Of a stretch of DNA of 64,000 nt, positions 22,141-34,248 are shown piece by piece. The notes below the pieces were generated by a model that made no database searches, was not told the DNA's origin, and worked only from the letters and a program-made list of their open reading frames with translations. How positions within the stretch are numbered: the first letter of the stretch is position 1; each line of letters begins with the position of its first letter. Source of the DNA: Fragilariopsis cylindrus CCMP1102 (Eukaryota; Bacillariophyta; Bacillariophyceae; Bacillariales; Bacillariaceae); contig FMBT01000318.1 in assembly GCA_900095095.1 (NCBI GenBank), positions 124,001-188,000 of the forward strand. The letters run 5' to 3'. Made by a program: the position numbers and the translations under genes.

Positions 22141-24300
22141 TTCTACGAATATGGTATCTGAATATAATCTGAATGCATATGTGTTGTGTGTGGGGATGTA
22201 TGTTGAATGCGTGTGGTTCAATTGGTAAAAGAGTAAGACGATTCGTTTCATTATCGACTTTATTTGTTTCAATTCTACAATTGACAATGATACGAACAAT
22301 TATACTCTTTCAAACGTATTTATCTGAATGAATAAATGAATGAATGTTACACTATAAGTTCCAAAAATGAAATGAAACGAAATTAAGTAAAATACGGCAG
22401 TCTTTTATCCTAACGACGACTGATATAATTAATTGGGATATACGATGGTATTTGTAATGTAAACGCTACAATCTAATTTATACTTTGTGTGTATTGTACT
22501 TTAACTGGGTCTTCTATCTAGTCTTGGTACAAAGATTTGTCATAGTAATGTTTCCTGATGCACACCAGCTTTTTACATGTCATTTTATAGTAGCAGCAAA
22601 GCAGCAGCTGTATTCCAATAGATTCCAATAGGATAACACCACCAATTCTATACCACTGATAACTATAAATTGAATAAATAGCATATCAACACTATGTGAA
22701 CACAACTTAAATCTTGTGTGTACTAGCATGTGTACATTTCCACATGCAAAGTTACTTCTACTTTTGGCTTTAGGCAAAATTATGGAGACAGCTTGTAAAT
22801 ATGTATGTTCTTTTGTTACCTTTTCCTACAGCAGCATCAATGATCTTAGTCCTTCTTGTTTGATTCATAAAGTTTTGTTGTGTTTATCCTTCAAGCAGTT
22901 GGTTTACTCTGCTATCCCTTTGGCTGCCATTCTGGAAACAGCATTTAATTGTCATCTTAATTGTTCTGCAGAAGATGCAAAAAAAAACCATAAAAAACAA
23001 GTAGGGGCGAGCTTATCACTTTTCTTTAGCTAGGTCCTACTACACTATAGAAAAAAACTAGATCCCTAGCCTTTGTTTAACTTTTCCCTGTAGAATTGCA
23101 TTGTCAGCTCAAAACATATCAGGAAAAACTGGTGACTACTTCCAGGAAACCCTTATAATGCAAACAAATTTTTATCATACAATGTACTAAATTGCATGAA
23201 GGCAGTTAGTTGGTGTTGAAAAAGTGAATGCCAAGTTTTGTTTTTTGTGTTGCAAACAATAATACCTACACGTCAGTATCTAAAACAGAACTTCGCAATC
23301 TTGTGAGGAGAAGGATTAGACAACAAGCATTCTTTACCCGCGACAGAAGAAATGCAAATTCAAGAATTTTGTGTTGACACCTAATTTTTGCACCCAATAG
23401 GAATCAATACAAACAGACGAGGTGAAGTCTTCACAGGAGGTCTAAAACATGATTGAACCGTTATTTTACTGTTAACTTGTTATTTCTATTCCTTTTTATC
23501 TTTTTGTGTCGTGCTCTAAAATAATGCACAGCTACTTCTACAAGACACCTTTTCTTTTTAATTAATGCCGCCGCGTGGTACATTAGCACAGATTGTAGCG
23601 ATAATATTTACACAAAAATAAGCAGAATAATACTGCGAACAAGGATCGACCAAATAATGATTCTTGATTCTAATCGTTGAGTCACTCAAACAACGTTTTC
23701 TATATATTCACTGACATACTACAAAATCATTTGGGAGATAGATTGAGGATCAATATCTATTAATAGGAACGAGGACTGACTCTGGCTGTGGCTCTGGGTC
23801 GACGGACCGGAAACAATCAATCCTTTTCGATTCGATTTCTTGGAAAATATCTTTCGAATCAATCAAGCACGCATAACTCCTGGCATCCTAAAATTAGATA
23901 CTATTACCCCAATTATAAATAGTCGTCCTTTTTGTACGTGGACACAAAAGTCCTCGTTCTCCTTCATTTTCACAGGTGACTTCATGATACTGTCACCACC
24001 ATTACACAAACAAAGTGAATTTTTATTTCCAATTTTTTTTTTCGAATCATCTAAAAGAAGTGTCAAATCTCAAAAATCCTACTATATGATATGACACACG
24101 AATATTTTAGTAGAAGCTCCCCGCCCTATCCCACTCGCCCAACAGCATTAGCAATAAGAAAACAAAGCTATATGAACTGTTATAATAATACTAACTCAAG
24201 AACACAAAAGAAAAACATCGAGAAACGAATAAATAGATACAATAAATCCTCAGGACACACAAACAAATATAAGTCATAAATAAATCAAAATCATATCATC
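22141..24300. other. Spacer, about 2.2 kb, no recognisable gene
   Basis: AT-rich region. An open frame at 22716-23033 has a hydrophobic start but no family resemblance and no homologous neighbour. A Cys-containing stretch near 23240-23270 (KFCFLCC) followed by stops might be transposon debris, but I cannot assign it. Confidence 0.35.
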
Positions 24301-26845
24301 ATGGTTAGTTTGGACAAGAACGACATGCAGCTAGGTGCAAGTCGTTCCTCTCCCGATCTGCAACTCTACTTCAGGGATGTGAGACAAGGAAAGAAACGAC
24401 CAATCACAGTCCGGTCTTGGTCTACAATATTGGATGTGAAGAAAGTTATTCAGAAAAAGATACATGTTCCGGTTCAATCACAACATCTTTACTTGGTCCA
24501 CTTTTAACCTCTGGAAAGACACTACCGAATCATCGGTCGTTACATGATGTGGATTTATCGGTCGGGAGAGACAATACTTCTCGATGTGAAAGCTGGTTCC
24601 ACTTCATTATCTTCTCCTTCTTTATCTGCCTTTTCTCCAAGGTACAGAGCAAGTAGTGATATTGATATTTCATCTTCGGTGATTGACTCGACTCCGAGAC
24701 CGTTGCGTGCATTAGTTCAAGAAGCAAGACGAGCGTTGTCGCTCAACCTCAAACCGGAATTTATTTTAGATGGATCTGGAGGAACGTACTTTTTACACAA
24801 TAGTAGAAAGGCGAAGATTGCCGTCTTTAAGGCATCCGATGAGGAACCATACGCAGAGAACAATCCGAGAGGGTACATACAACAACCAGGTCAGGATATG
24901 TTTCTTCGAGAGGGTGTCATTCCTGGAGAAGCATGTATACGTGAAGTTGCTGCCTTTATGTTGGATCACGGTGGATTTAGTGGTGTACCCATGACGACAC
25001 TGGTCGAATGTCGTCACCCAACCTTCAATATTAACGGATCGCGGATGTCGCTCGCTGAAGGTGGAGCGTCCATCGGAGCTCATTCTCTCTGCCTTACATC
25101 TTCACATACTGGTGGTGGTTCATTGTCATCATCATTATCATCATCTTCACCATCTTCTGCTATGCCAAAAAAGGTGGGATCCTTCCAAGAGTTCGTACGC
25201 ACCGATTGCTGCGCTGATGATATTAGTCCTAGTAAGCTCAGTGTTGAGGAGGTACATAAAATTGCTGTACTTGATATCCGCCTTATGAACGCTGATCGCA
25301 ATTCTGCGAATCTATTGTGTAGACGAAAGACCGATAACTCTATCGAACTAGTTCCTATTGATCATGGGTTTTGTCTTAGATCTGTAGCAGATAACTCGTG
25401 GATGGATTGGTGCTGGCTTGATTGGCCCCATTTAAAACAGGTAAGATTGTTGTTGTTGTTGTTTCTATTCTATTCTATTTTATTTCTGTGCTGTATACAT
25501 GTACTGCGATATGCCATGTTTGACCGAAGTACACTTTCGATGTTCCTAGTTGTCGCCTGCTCACCTACCTCCCTTTCCTTTCGAAAACATTTCTCTTTAG
25601 CCGATGAGCCGAAAGACAAAGAAATACATTCTCCACTTGGACATTGCAAAAGATGCGAAAATGCTACGGGAGCGTTTCAACATTTGTGGTGAAGCTCTTG
25701 ATTACTTCTATGCATCTTCAAGTATTCTCAAGGCTGGTACAAAAGCAGGTCTTACCCTATATGAAATTGCAGTGATGTGTTGCCGAAACGACAATTTAGG
25801 AGAAGTTCCATCGAAGCTTGAAGCGTTATTCGGGATGGCTGGAGATCTTGCTGAATCCGCAATTCAAAACGACAGGTGGGATAGCGCAGTCGCTTCTCGG
25901 GCTATTCAAGAGCAGCTTTCTCCTAATGGCGGAAGTCTCCTAACTCCAAATTTAAAGAACAGCTTTGCCAAGAAGGCATCGTCTGCATTTGATTTAACTG
26001 AACTGGCGAGATCGAAAGAAACTAGCGGTATCACTACTATTCCTGGTATGACCCAGTCCGCTGGCTCCGATGAAAGCTCATACTCCGAAAACATCGAAAA
26101 TGAGGACTGTGAAGAATGGGCTGCAGAAATCATTAATGCCGTTACCTTGGATACCAGTACAAGGCTGATGAATGTAAAGTCTCGATCTCCATCAATCGAT
26201 TCAGACACATCCAGTGAAGATGGTGGATTTTGGCATACGAGTCCGAACTATCAGGAAGACTCCTGGAATGGACCAGTCGACGATGAATCAAATGGTGACG
26301 AGGAATTAGTATCATGGAGCCCGTCAGCATCCCCGACCATGGATGTCCTTGGTGTATCGTTCATGAATGCTATGCACGAAAGCCGTGTAAACAGTAATAA
26401 ATTTGACATGAGTTACAATCCAGGAGATCAAGCTAGACGCTCTTCATATCTTCAACAAGAAGAATCAACGACTGAGGGATCGCAAATAAAACAAAACTGC
26501 CGCATAGAACGTCTTCCAGAGTCTCTTTCGCTAATATCAACAACATTGAATTTGATAGAGATATTAAAGAGATAAAAATCACCGTTCCACCCAAGGAATC
26601 GATTTATTAATACCACTATAAATCATGGTATAAAATCACAGATGAAGCGAAGTCGATCCTATTCTGCCTTGTCTTCTACCGTTAACGATACACGTACCTC
26701 AACTAAAGATGATGCGAAGATATCATCAAACCGCACTTCTTTTACAGAAGATCAATATCGTGAATATTATCTGAAATTCGTCGACCTTGTGGTTGTACGT
26801 GAGATAACCGCAGCTGCGGCTGTAGCAAATAATTCGAATCCGTAA
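24301..26845 (+). CDS. Phosphatidylinositol 4-kinase, gamma type, with ubiquitin-like N-terminus
   Basis: Lipid/protein kinase of the plant-type PI4K-gamma group. The N-terminus is ubiquitin-like ([20 protein letters not shown], then [10 protein letters not shown]). The kinase domain shows [53 protein letters not shown] (catalytic D..R...N), [10 protein letters not shown] (metal-binding DHG in place of DFG) and [14 protein letters not shown]. One intron, 25441-25600, joins KQ to [16 protein letters not shown] Ser/Asp-rich C-terminus ends with [15 protein letters not shown]. The frame changes near 24500 (once), 24555-24575 (probably twice), 26520 and 26600-26650, all consistent with lost bases. 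Some plant members of this group phosphorylate proteins rather than lipids, so the substrate is open. Confidence 0.85.
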
Positions 26846-27176
26846 AGAAGTAATCGATCGTTTCCTTCTATTCATACCTTTATTTTTGTAATCATTTCGA
26901 TTAGAAATGTATTCTACATTATCTCGTTGGGAATTTTACTACTATTCTACGAGAGCTATATAATATATATAATATATAATTAATAGAATCTCTTCAATAA
27001 TTTATTTTCTTTTTTAGATCTTTTACTTCTTTTTTTGGTTACAAGATCAATCGACACCAAAGCAATTAAGTACTAGGGTAAATGTATAGTTTCCGCAGTT
27101 ATAATTGCAGTATTTGATTGATGAATATACAAAATTATTTAAAATGTATTTGCTTAATTTAACTTTGTTTAAGAAG
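26846..27176. other. Convergent spacer
   Basis: AT-rich 3' flank between the PI4K and Nudix genes with TATA-type runs near 26960-26985. No gene is seen. Confidence 0.5.
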
Positions 27177-28180
27177 TTAGTTCTGATGATGAAGAGCCTG
27201 TGACACGGTTGCAGTCCATTGCACTTCAAGAAATTTTCCTTCAGCTAATGCTTTCCGTAATTCGGCGAGAGTCAACGATACAAGTTTCTGTTTCTCAGTA
27301 TCAGCAGCTCCAATTTCATTATCTATAAAATCTTGATCCTCCTTATTTTTTTGTTTGGAATTGTTATTATTATTATTTTATTATTATTATTTCTAGTACA
27401 TTGTGTTGCAAGAAATCCATTAAGCCAACCCATACCTCGATTGACATCTGTTCGATAACGTCCTAAAAAATGAAAATTCTTACATATAAGACCGTCCATT
27501 TCTTCTTCGACTTCTCTTCGTGCTGCTGTTTCAGGATCCTCTCCAGGTTCGATAATACCTCCTATTATTGCTAACGATTTCTTCCCCTCCAACGCATACT
27601 TGGTTTGTTCAAAAACTAAGAATCGACGCTCTTCCTCCTCGTCTCGCTGCTCTCCTTTCCCATAATTTTTCTCCATTTGTTGTACTGGTTCGTCCTCAAC
27701 TAATACATTAATTCGATCATGATAATCAATCCACATCCAATCATCATAGGTTATATCACTTCCAGGAAATTTTACAGTATGAAGAGATACCTTTATCCAT
27801 TTAGAGTCGAGAAGACATTTAGGTTCACCGATTGTACCACTATCGACACTATGATATACGGGACCTTTATAGTTTCCGAGACTTATCTCACATGATGATG
27901 CGTTGTCGTTGTTCTTCGTTACTTCTTTGCTACTAGTACTACCCAAAGTATAATAAACTACTACTGTATTATATGAAATGAATAGAATTGGTAGTAGTAT
28001 ACATATCACCAGCAGAATATTTCGTTGGAACGTAAGATTTCTGAAGGTAGCCTGATTTGATGACGAATATGAAACGACTGACGGTAGAGTAAAATTTTCA
28101 TTCTGTTGTTGTTGTTGTTGTTGTTGCTGATCCTTTTGCATAATACCGGTACTTGTATTATTAAACGCCCTACTGCGCAT
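27177..28180 (-). CDS. Membrane-anchored Nudix hydrolase
   Basis: Nudix-family pyrophosphohydrolase. The Nudix box is present as GGIIEPGEDPETAARREVEE followed by EMDG, matching GX5EX7REUXEE with aspartate near the last glycine. A single strong membrane span at about residues 57-82 (ILLVICILLPILFISYNTVV) follows a Gln-rich N-terminus, so the enzyme domain is tethered, probably facing a lumen or cytosol. The start is the ATG at 28180; the frame upstream has no ATG. Within an AAT repeat near 27380 the frame changes once. The other side continues with LVSLTLAELRKALAEGKFLE and VQWTATVSQAL, a normal ending for this group, and stops at 27177-27179. The substrate cannot be told from sequence. Confidence 0.8.
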
Positions 28181-28620
28181 GTTAAAAGTATCTGGATATA
28201 TAAAAGCCAACAAATAATGATAGCAGTTGATGTGCTAATTCGAATAATGTTATTGGTTTTGTCGAGAAGCAAGTAGAAGTGGTTCAAAATCTTGAGCCAC
28301 CATGGTCATCAATGATTATTGTCAGTTTTTCAAGAAAATAAGACAATTTTTTTTTTCGCACAAGATTTTCAGATTTTCAAATTTTCAAAGATTTTGGACT
28401 CAAATCGATGTGGGACTCAATATACCTAAACGTCAGCCCATCATACTTAGTCACCGCACAATCATCACATCCGATCATCAATCAATTTCGAAATACCAAT
28501 ACAAAATAATTCGACGAAAAACAAAAAGGACAACTACAATAACAGAGATATTAAGTTATTCGGATCCACTATATATTCGTTGCGGATATCCCAAGCAAAC
28601 ACCTGAAAGGAAGAAAAAAA
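28181..28620. other. Divergent spacer
   Basis: Upstream regions of the Nudix gene (minus) and chloroplast SRP54 (plus). A plus-strand open frame overlaps the SRP54 start but is not protein-like. Confidence 0.4.
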
Positions 28621-30640
28621 ATGATGTCGGTTTTGGGAGCTTCGTCATTATTGGATGTAGTTTTTCTACTGACGATGATGAGTCTGTGCATAACGATGGG
28701 GACAATTACTGCATTTTCTCCCAGTAATGTACTGACGACGTCATCTTTTACTGGTCGTTCGTCAACTTTGATGGTGGTAGATAGAAAATATCAAGATAAA
28801 CAACGGCGAAACCGATCGTCTCCTCAGTTAAGCATGATGTTCGATCAGCTTTCAAATGCCATATCGAGTGTCGTTAAAGATTTTGGACCGAAACAACGTA
28901 TCACAGAAGAAAGTATTAAGCCCGCCCTTAAAAGTGTTCGAAGAGCACTATTGGATGCCGATGTTAATATCAACGTAGCAGATGCTCTTATTGATGGAGT
29001 TAAAACACGTAGTTTGGGAGAACAAGTCGTTGAGGGTGTAACAGCAGATCAACAGTTTATTAAGGCTATGTACGACGAACTCGTTGATATGATGGGAGGT
29101 GATTCATCATCATCTTCTTCTTCTCCAACACCTAGTGCTCCACCGGCCTCTACATTGGCCATCGGAAGTGCAGGAAATCCTGCTGTTATTTTATTGGCAG
29201 GATTACAGGGTGCTGGTAAAACCACAGCCGCAGGGTAAGTCAATTAAAGATTGGAAGATGCATTTTGTAGCATTTCATATTTATTTAATATTTTAAAAAA
29301 TTCACACACGACAGCCGTATCAGTGCCATTAAATGAACAAAAATAGAATGGATGGTCATGCGAGGGATTTAGTTGACATTTAATTTGTTATCGAATAAAA
29401 TAATACTCAATTTTGTTCCACTCACACCGCCACGATCTTTTACATCTTCCATTCAAAAAACAAAAACATCATCAGGAAGCTTGCACTTTTTTTAAAGGAA
29501 CGAGAGGTAGATTATACTATTGAGCCTGAGGAAAGTGATGATGAAGCAACTCTTACTACTGCTAGGCTCACTAAACGAAATCGTAAGGTACTTATAGCAG
29601 CTGCTGATGTTTATCGTCCAGCAGCGATTTCCCAGCTCGAGATTCTTGGAAAGAGTGTAGGCGTCGAGGTCTTTTCTATGGGTACAGATGCCGATCCGGT
29701 GGATATTGCAGAGAAGGCTCTAGAAAAAGCCAAGAAAGAGGGATACGATACACTGATTGTCGATACAGCAGGTCGTCAAATTATCGATGAAAATCTGATG
29801 GATGAACTCAAGAACATCAAAGAGGCGGTAAAGCCTGACGAAATCTTGTTGGTAGTTGATGCTATGACAGGACAAGAGGCCGCTTCACTGACTGCGTCAT
29901 TTGATTCTGCTGTGGGTTTGACAGGAGCTATTCTAACAAAGACTGATGGAGACAGTCGTGGAGGTGCTGCCGTTAGTGTACGTGGAGTTAGTGGGAAACC
30001 AATCAAGTTTGTCGGAACTGGAGAAAGGACACCAGATTTGGAGCCCTTTTATCCGGATAGAATGGCATCACGTATCCTTGGAATGGGTGATATCTTAAGT
30101 ATCGTCGAGAAAGCTCAAGCAGAGGTATCAGACGAGGAGGCCAGAAGGATGAACGACAAGGTTAAAAATAATGAGTTTGATTTTAACGATTTTCTACAAC
30201 AAGCAAAACTTGTGTCCACAATGGGATCACTTGGAGGGGTCGCTAAAATGATGCCAGGAATGGGAGGTGTTAGTTCAGAGCAAATGATTGCAGCCGAAAA
30301 ACGACTGAAGAAGAACGAGGCCATGATTGCCGTTATGACAGAAGAAGAGCGCTCAAATCCAGATCTACTAATTAAAGATAGCAAAGCTCTAGAGCGTTTG
30401 ATTCGGATCGCTAAATTTTCTGATATGCCCCTGTCAGATGTGAAACAATTTATGAGCGAGTTTCAAAAAATGGGAACAATGATGAGCCGTATGTCCAAGG
30501 CTAATGATAAACAGCAGGATCCCAGTATGGCCGGTTCAAACGGTATGGATATGGCTATGCCTGGAAATAGAGCAGCGCGCAGACAAACCAAGAAAAAGAA
30601 GAAGGGTGGCAAAGGTGGCGGCGGTGGTTTTGGAATGTAA
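28621..30640 (+). CDS. Chloroplast SRP54 GTPase
   Basis: The 54-kDa subunit of the chloroplast signal recognition particle, which targets thylakoid membrane proteins. Exons 28621-29234 and 29476-30640 (intron 29235-29475, GTAAGT to ATCAG, phase 2) give 592 residues with no frame break. The N-terminus is a signal peptide ending TITAFSPS, the diatom plastid cleavage motif. The N domain follows, then the G domain: GLQGAGKTT (split by the intron just after AAG), ADVYRPAAISQL, VDTAGRQ and LTKTDGDSRGG. The methionine-rich M domain includes MGDILSIVEKAQ, MPGMGGV and SDVKQFMSEFQKMG. The tail is RRQTKKKKKGGKGGGGGFGM. The SRP43 partner of green plants is not known in this lineage, so the tail probably has a different role. 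Confidence 0.95.
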
Positions 30641-31083
30641 ACTTCTTTCCTTTTTTATAGTACGATGATATATAAACATTTCTTCAAAAGCTACACAGAA
30701 GAATTCTTTAGTGTAGTTGTTTTTGATATTTCAAGTATAATTTTTACTCCTACTAATACAGGCAAAATGCACTTTCCTGTATGTGTCTTTATTTTATAAT
30801 ATCGGCTTTCTAGTTGGATGAGCTTGTCAATAGAATATTGAGGTACTGTAGTGAAACGAGATAGAAATATCACGTACTTTTGACTTGATAATATTGTGTC
30901 GGATTCTTTCCAGTATAATAGAGACAAATTAAGTCAATAGTTCTTCGTTCTTTGATGTTATCATTTCGTGTTAAAGTAGTTTAATATCTAGTAATTAAGG
31001 ATTAACTAGTAACGTTGGCATTTCGATCTGACGAAGTCGGTCTTACTAGCCGTATTTGTGACTTAATCGTCGACGTTGGGAAT
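30641..31083. other. Convergent spacer
   Basis: 3' flanks of SRP54 and the DUF6816-like gene. Nothing recognisable is seen. Confidence 0.4.
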
Positions 31084-31859
31084 TCAGTTCCTGCTATTCC
31101 ATCCAATACTCGGAAAGTTTTTAAATTTCCAAACCTTCAACAACTCTATTCCCTTGGTCATCAAATGCTCGACGGTACCTTCGTTTGACTTGAATTGCCC
31201 GCGTGGTATTCCATCTTCTACGCGGATTAGCTCGTCAGATCCAAAACCTTTGTCAGTTGGAGGCTCCACCGAGCGTTTACTACTACCAGCTTTACTTTGT
31301 TGTCAAATTCCAAGACATCTGGATTTTCCACATTCCAGCGTAGAGGATTCGTATTCGTATATTTGTATTTGTATGTATTCATACGAGAAGCCACCTCAAA
31401 TCCACGGTCAGCCACGACATAAGAGTCTCCAAATGCCGGCGAAAGAATATACCGTGTTTCGAAGCTTTCGATTTGACCCTGTTGTGGTTGATTCGACTTA
31501 ATGCCGCTCAGGCATCTAAATGCTTCAATCGCCTGGAATGTATTCCCTTCTACTCCAGTAACGGAACGATCACAATGCCATAATCCTTCCATCGACTTTG
31601 GATAACTGGTGTCCTTTTCAGACAATTTCCTTCCCGAGAGGAGATCAAACCCACCACCAACATCAACATCACGCGAGATGGGAGGGAGAGCAGCAAAGCA
31701 GGGACTGCATATAGGCGAAACAACGAAAACGCCGGATGATATTTTAAGAAAATCTCGCCTATTAGACTGCGAGAGTCCGTCACAAGATGAGACTATAGTT
31801 AAAGCAATCACTATAACAGCTTCAAGGCGAATTTTAACCATGCTGAGCTTGTATTGCAT
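31084..31859 (-). CDS. Thylakoid-lumen DUF6816-like protein
   Basis: Predicted plastid lumen protein. A signal peptide (MVKIRLEAVIVIALTIVSSC) is followed by a twin-arginine signal, SNRRDFLKISSGVFVVSPIC, ending SPCFA. The mature part has YPKSMEGLWHCDRSVTGVEG, IESFETRYILSPAFGDSYVV and WNVENPDVLE, typical of a lumenal domain shared by algae and plants (DUF6816-type) whose role is unknown. Near 31285 the frame changes once; the other side continues with EPPTDKGFGSDELIRVEDG and EGTVEHLMTKGIELLKVW and stops at 31084. Either ATG 31859 or 31841 could start the protein. The domain name is from memory and less certain than the targeting. Confidence 0.7.
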
Positions 31860-32194
31860 TCTGGTTAGATCCTTTGATGTTTTTGTTGTTCTTACTTTTT
31901 AAGTAGTGAGGAGTGTTGATGTGATGATCGATGTGATGATGTGATGATGTTGAGATGCGATATTTTTTTTCTCGTTAAACAAAATAAAAAATGTGGACGA
32001 CCACACGTCATCGTTCACGACTGGATAATTCTAGCACGACTGTCACGTAAACTTCATGTTTCTGAAGCACAACAAAGCTACAGTATTAGAACGTGGCTGA
32101 TTGATTTTGAGCCCTAGGTTTGGAATTTATGATTCAACTTTATTACACTTTTGTAAATAAATAGTTACTGTTATTTATTTTTGCTATAATTTTA
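31860..32194. other. Spacer between two minus-strand genes
   Basis: Contains a TGATGTGATGATG-type simple repeat near 31918-31950 and no gene. Confidence 0.4.
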
Positions 32195-33873
32195 TCATAA
32201 GTCTTCAACCATGAGCATCTCTTGTCCTTGTTGTAAACCAGCCTGATTAAGTGTCAATTCAGCCATAACTTATTGTCTGAGTCTGATTTATTGGTTTCTA
32301 TTAGATGTAGTTCTTTTCGAGGATATCTTGTAACCAACTGAAAGCTTCGCTCGTCCCAATTCATCAGGGATGAGGCAAATGCAAAGAGATCTTTGACTTT
32401 TGCTGTATCAATTGAAAAACGTCGCTTGCCGTTACCGCCACTGTATCGAATTTGAACAGTACACACACCATCTTTTTTGTCTATTGGCGGTTCTGGAAGA
32501 AGGGATATCGGTAGCATATTCACACTCGTCTGTTTTAACGCGCCTGCTTCTTTCTCACCCTTATCTTCCTTCAACAACGACGATGTAGTAGTTTTTTTGC
32601 CCGTTCCAAGTCGAAATCCTGTTTCCTCGTTAGTTGCTTTGGATTTGAATTGTTGCTGTTGTTATTATGGATTCTTCGTTTTTTCGCAACATTTTTATCT
32701 TTGTCTCTCCAATTTCTACTTCGATATCTGTATTGATACATGTTACTCCGCGAAAATATGATGGAATGACCTTGGTAACATCTAAATCAAATTTTTTACC
32801 CCGATGCCATGTACTTACTACATCACCAATAGTCAAAGTAGCACGGGTACGAATCAAGGATTGTTCCAATACAATTTTAACATCCTTCAAGCCATAAAAA
32901 TCATTTCTAACGGCCTCTTCAGTAGGAACAAGTGTACAACCTGTTCCCTTGGAAGTTGAACCATAGTAATTTCTAGTTGTACATCTGGAATTTCAAAGGC
33001 TCCCCAGGCAATATGGCCAGGTGTTCGTTCCACTACTTCTTCTTCTTTATTAGTAGCGAAACTGGTATTTTCTACTTGCATTTCTTTTCTTTTTCTGAGT
33101 CATCCTTTGATGGAACAATGGAAGTTGTTGTAACATCGGGAAGAAGAAGAAGCTGGATCTACGGTGATTGTCGTAGGGATTTTTATTTCGCTGCTGGTAG
33201 TCGTTCCATCATGTCGATTTTTTGGATCTAACAACGCTTGAGCAATACGCACTGGAATGCCTATATTGCCCTCTTCTTGTGAAAACTCTACCACTGTGCA
33301 ATGAGTATAAGATATATATTTTCGACTCAACTCTTGCAAAAAAGGTTTCATTTGTTGTTCCTGATATTGTTCCTCGTCATCATCAACTTCGTCCATCATG
33401 TCATCATCATTATCTTCTTCATTTATTGGTGCCTCGAGAGCTTGAACTAATGTCGACGATGGGAATTTATAATTCGGATTAGGAATACCGATTCGAAACA
33501 TCCAGGGATTTCCACCATTCACAGACATCGACTCGTCGTTATTACTTAATGTTTCTAACACTGAAGGTGGAAGCGATAATTTGTCACCATCACCATAAAT
33601 TGACGTAGGTGTTAAGAAAAGCCTCTCATTAATGCTAGCTAAAGATTTTTCTTTTAATAATCGTTGACAATCATGTACATATTTTCGTTGGTATGCTTCA
33701 TTTCGTTTTTTTTGTTCACGTTCTTCACGTAGTCGAGCTTGAATTTTTTTTTGGTACTCAGCTTGTCTTTTCGCCTTTTCTGAGATACCAATTCCGCCCC
33801 TATTATTATTACGACTTCTAATTTTCGATTGGTCTCGTGCCAATCTAACAGCAGCGTCTTCAAAATCCATCAT
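32195..33873 (-). CDS. UFD1-domain protein with C-terminal UBX domain
   Basis: A UFD1-like fold and a UBX domain in one protein, which implies a p97/Cdc48 adaptor for ubiquitin-proteasome substrates. The N-terminus (MDFEDAAVRLARDQ) and a coiled, Lys/Arg/Glu-rich stretch precede the UFD1-type domain: DKLSLPPSVLETLS, WMFRIGIPNPNY, HCTVVEFSQEEGNIGIPVRI, then GHIAWGAFEIPDVQLEITMV, DVKIVLEQSLI and TIGDVVSTWHRG. The UBX domain is CTVQIRYSGGNGKRRFSID, then FQLVTRYPRKEL, and ends with ELTLNQAGLQQGQ. The span is broken by frame changes near 33100 and 33070, 32955, 32640 and 32270, again mostly like missing bases; the final stop is then 32195-32197. Canonical UFD1 has no UBX, so the fusion is real only if all parts are one transcript. 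They are collinear and contiguous. Confidence 0.75.
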
Positions 33874-34248
33874 TGTTGTTTTGCTTGTTGATCATATTTA
33901 TAAAAATTATATAATATTTGTCTTTATTTTGTCACTGAAAAGTTTAATTAAGTGAAATAAAACAAAAACTCGCCGAACAATAAGAAATCGAACAAGAACG
34001 AAACGAAACGAATCGTGCCAAGTAAGGGATTAAGGCTAGGGTTAATTCAATTCGGGGTTTTGAGGTTCAAGGAAGGTTGTTTGCGGTGGATTCAAATCAG
34101 AAAGAGGGGGTGGTTTAAACAACAAACGATCTAATAACTAATAACAAACAACAAACACAAACTAGAAATACGACACCCACCTTAGCAACGTGCTCTACTT
34201 ATAAATAAATTGTACACAACCACTAAAGTCCTACATACAAGTAGTACC
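33874..34248. other. Divergent spacer
   Basis: 5' regions of the UFD1-UBX gene and the LCMT gene, AT-rich, with no gene. Confidence 0.4.

Noticed and set aside
22716-23033. 105-codon frame with a signal-like start
   Set aside because: Bordered by stops in AT-rich spacer, no family resemblance, and no continuation in either direction.
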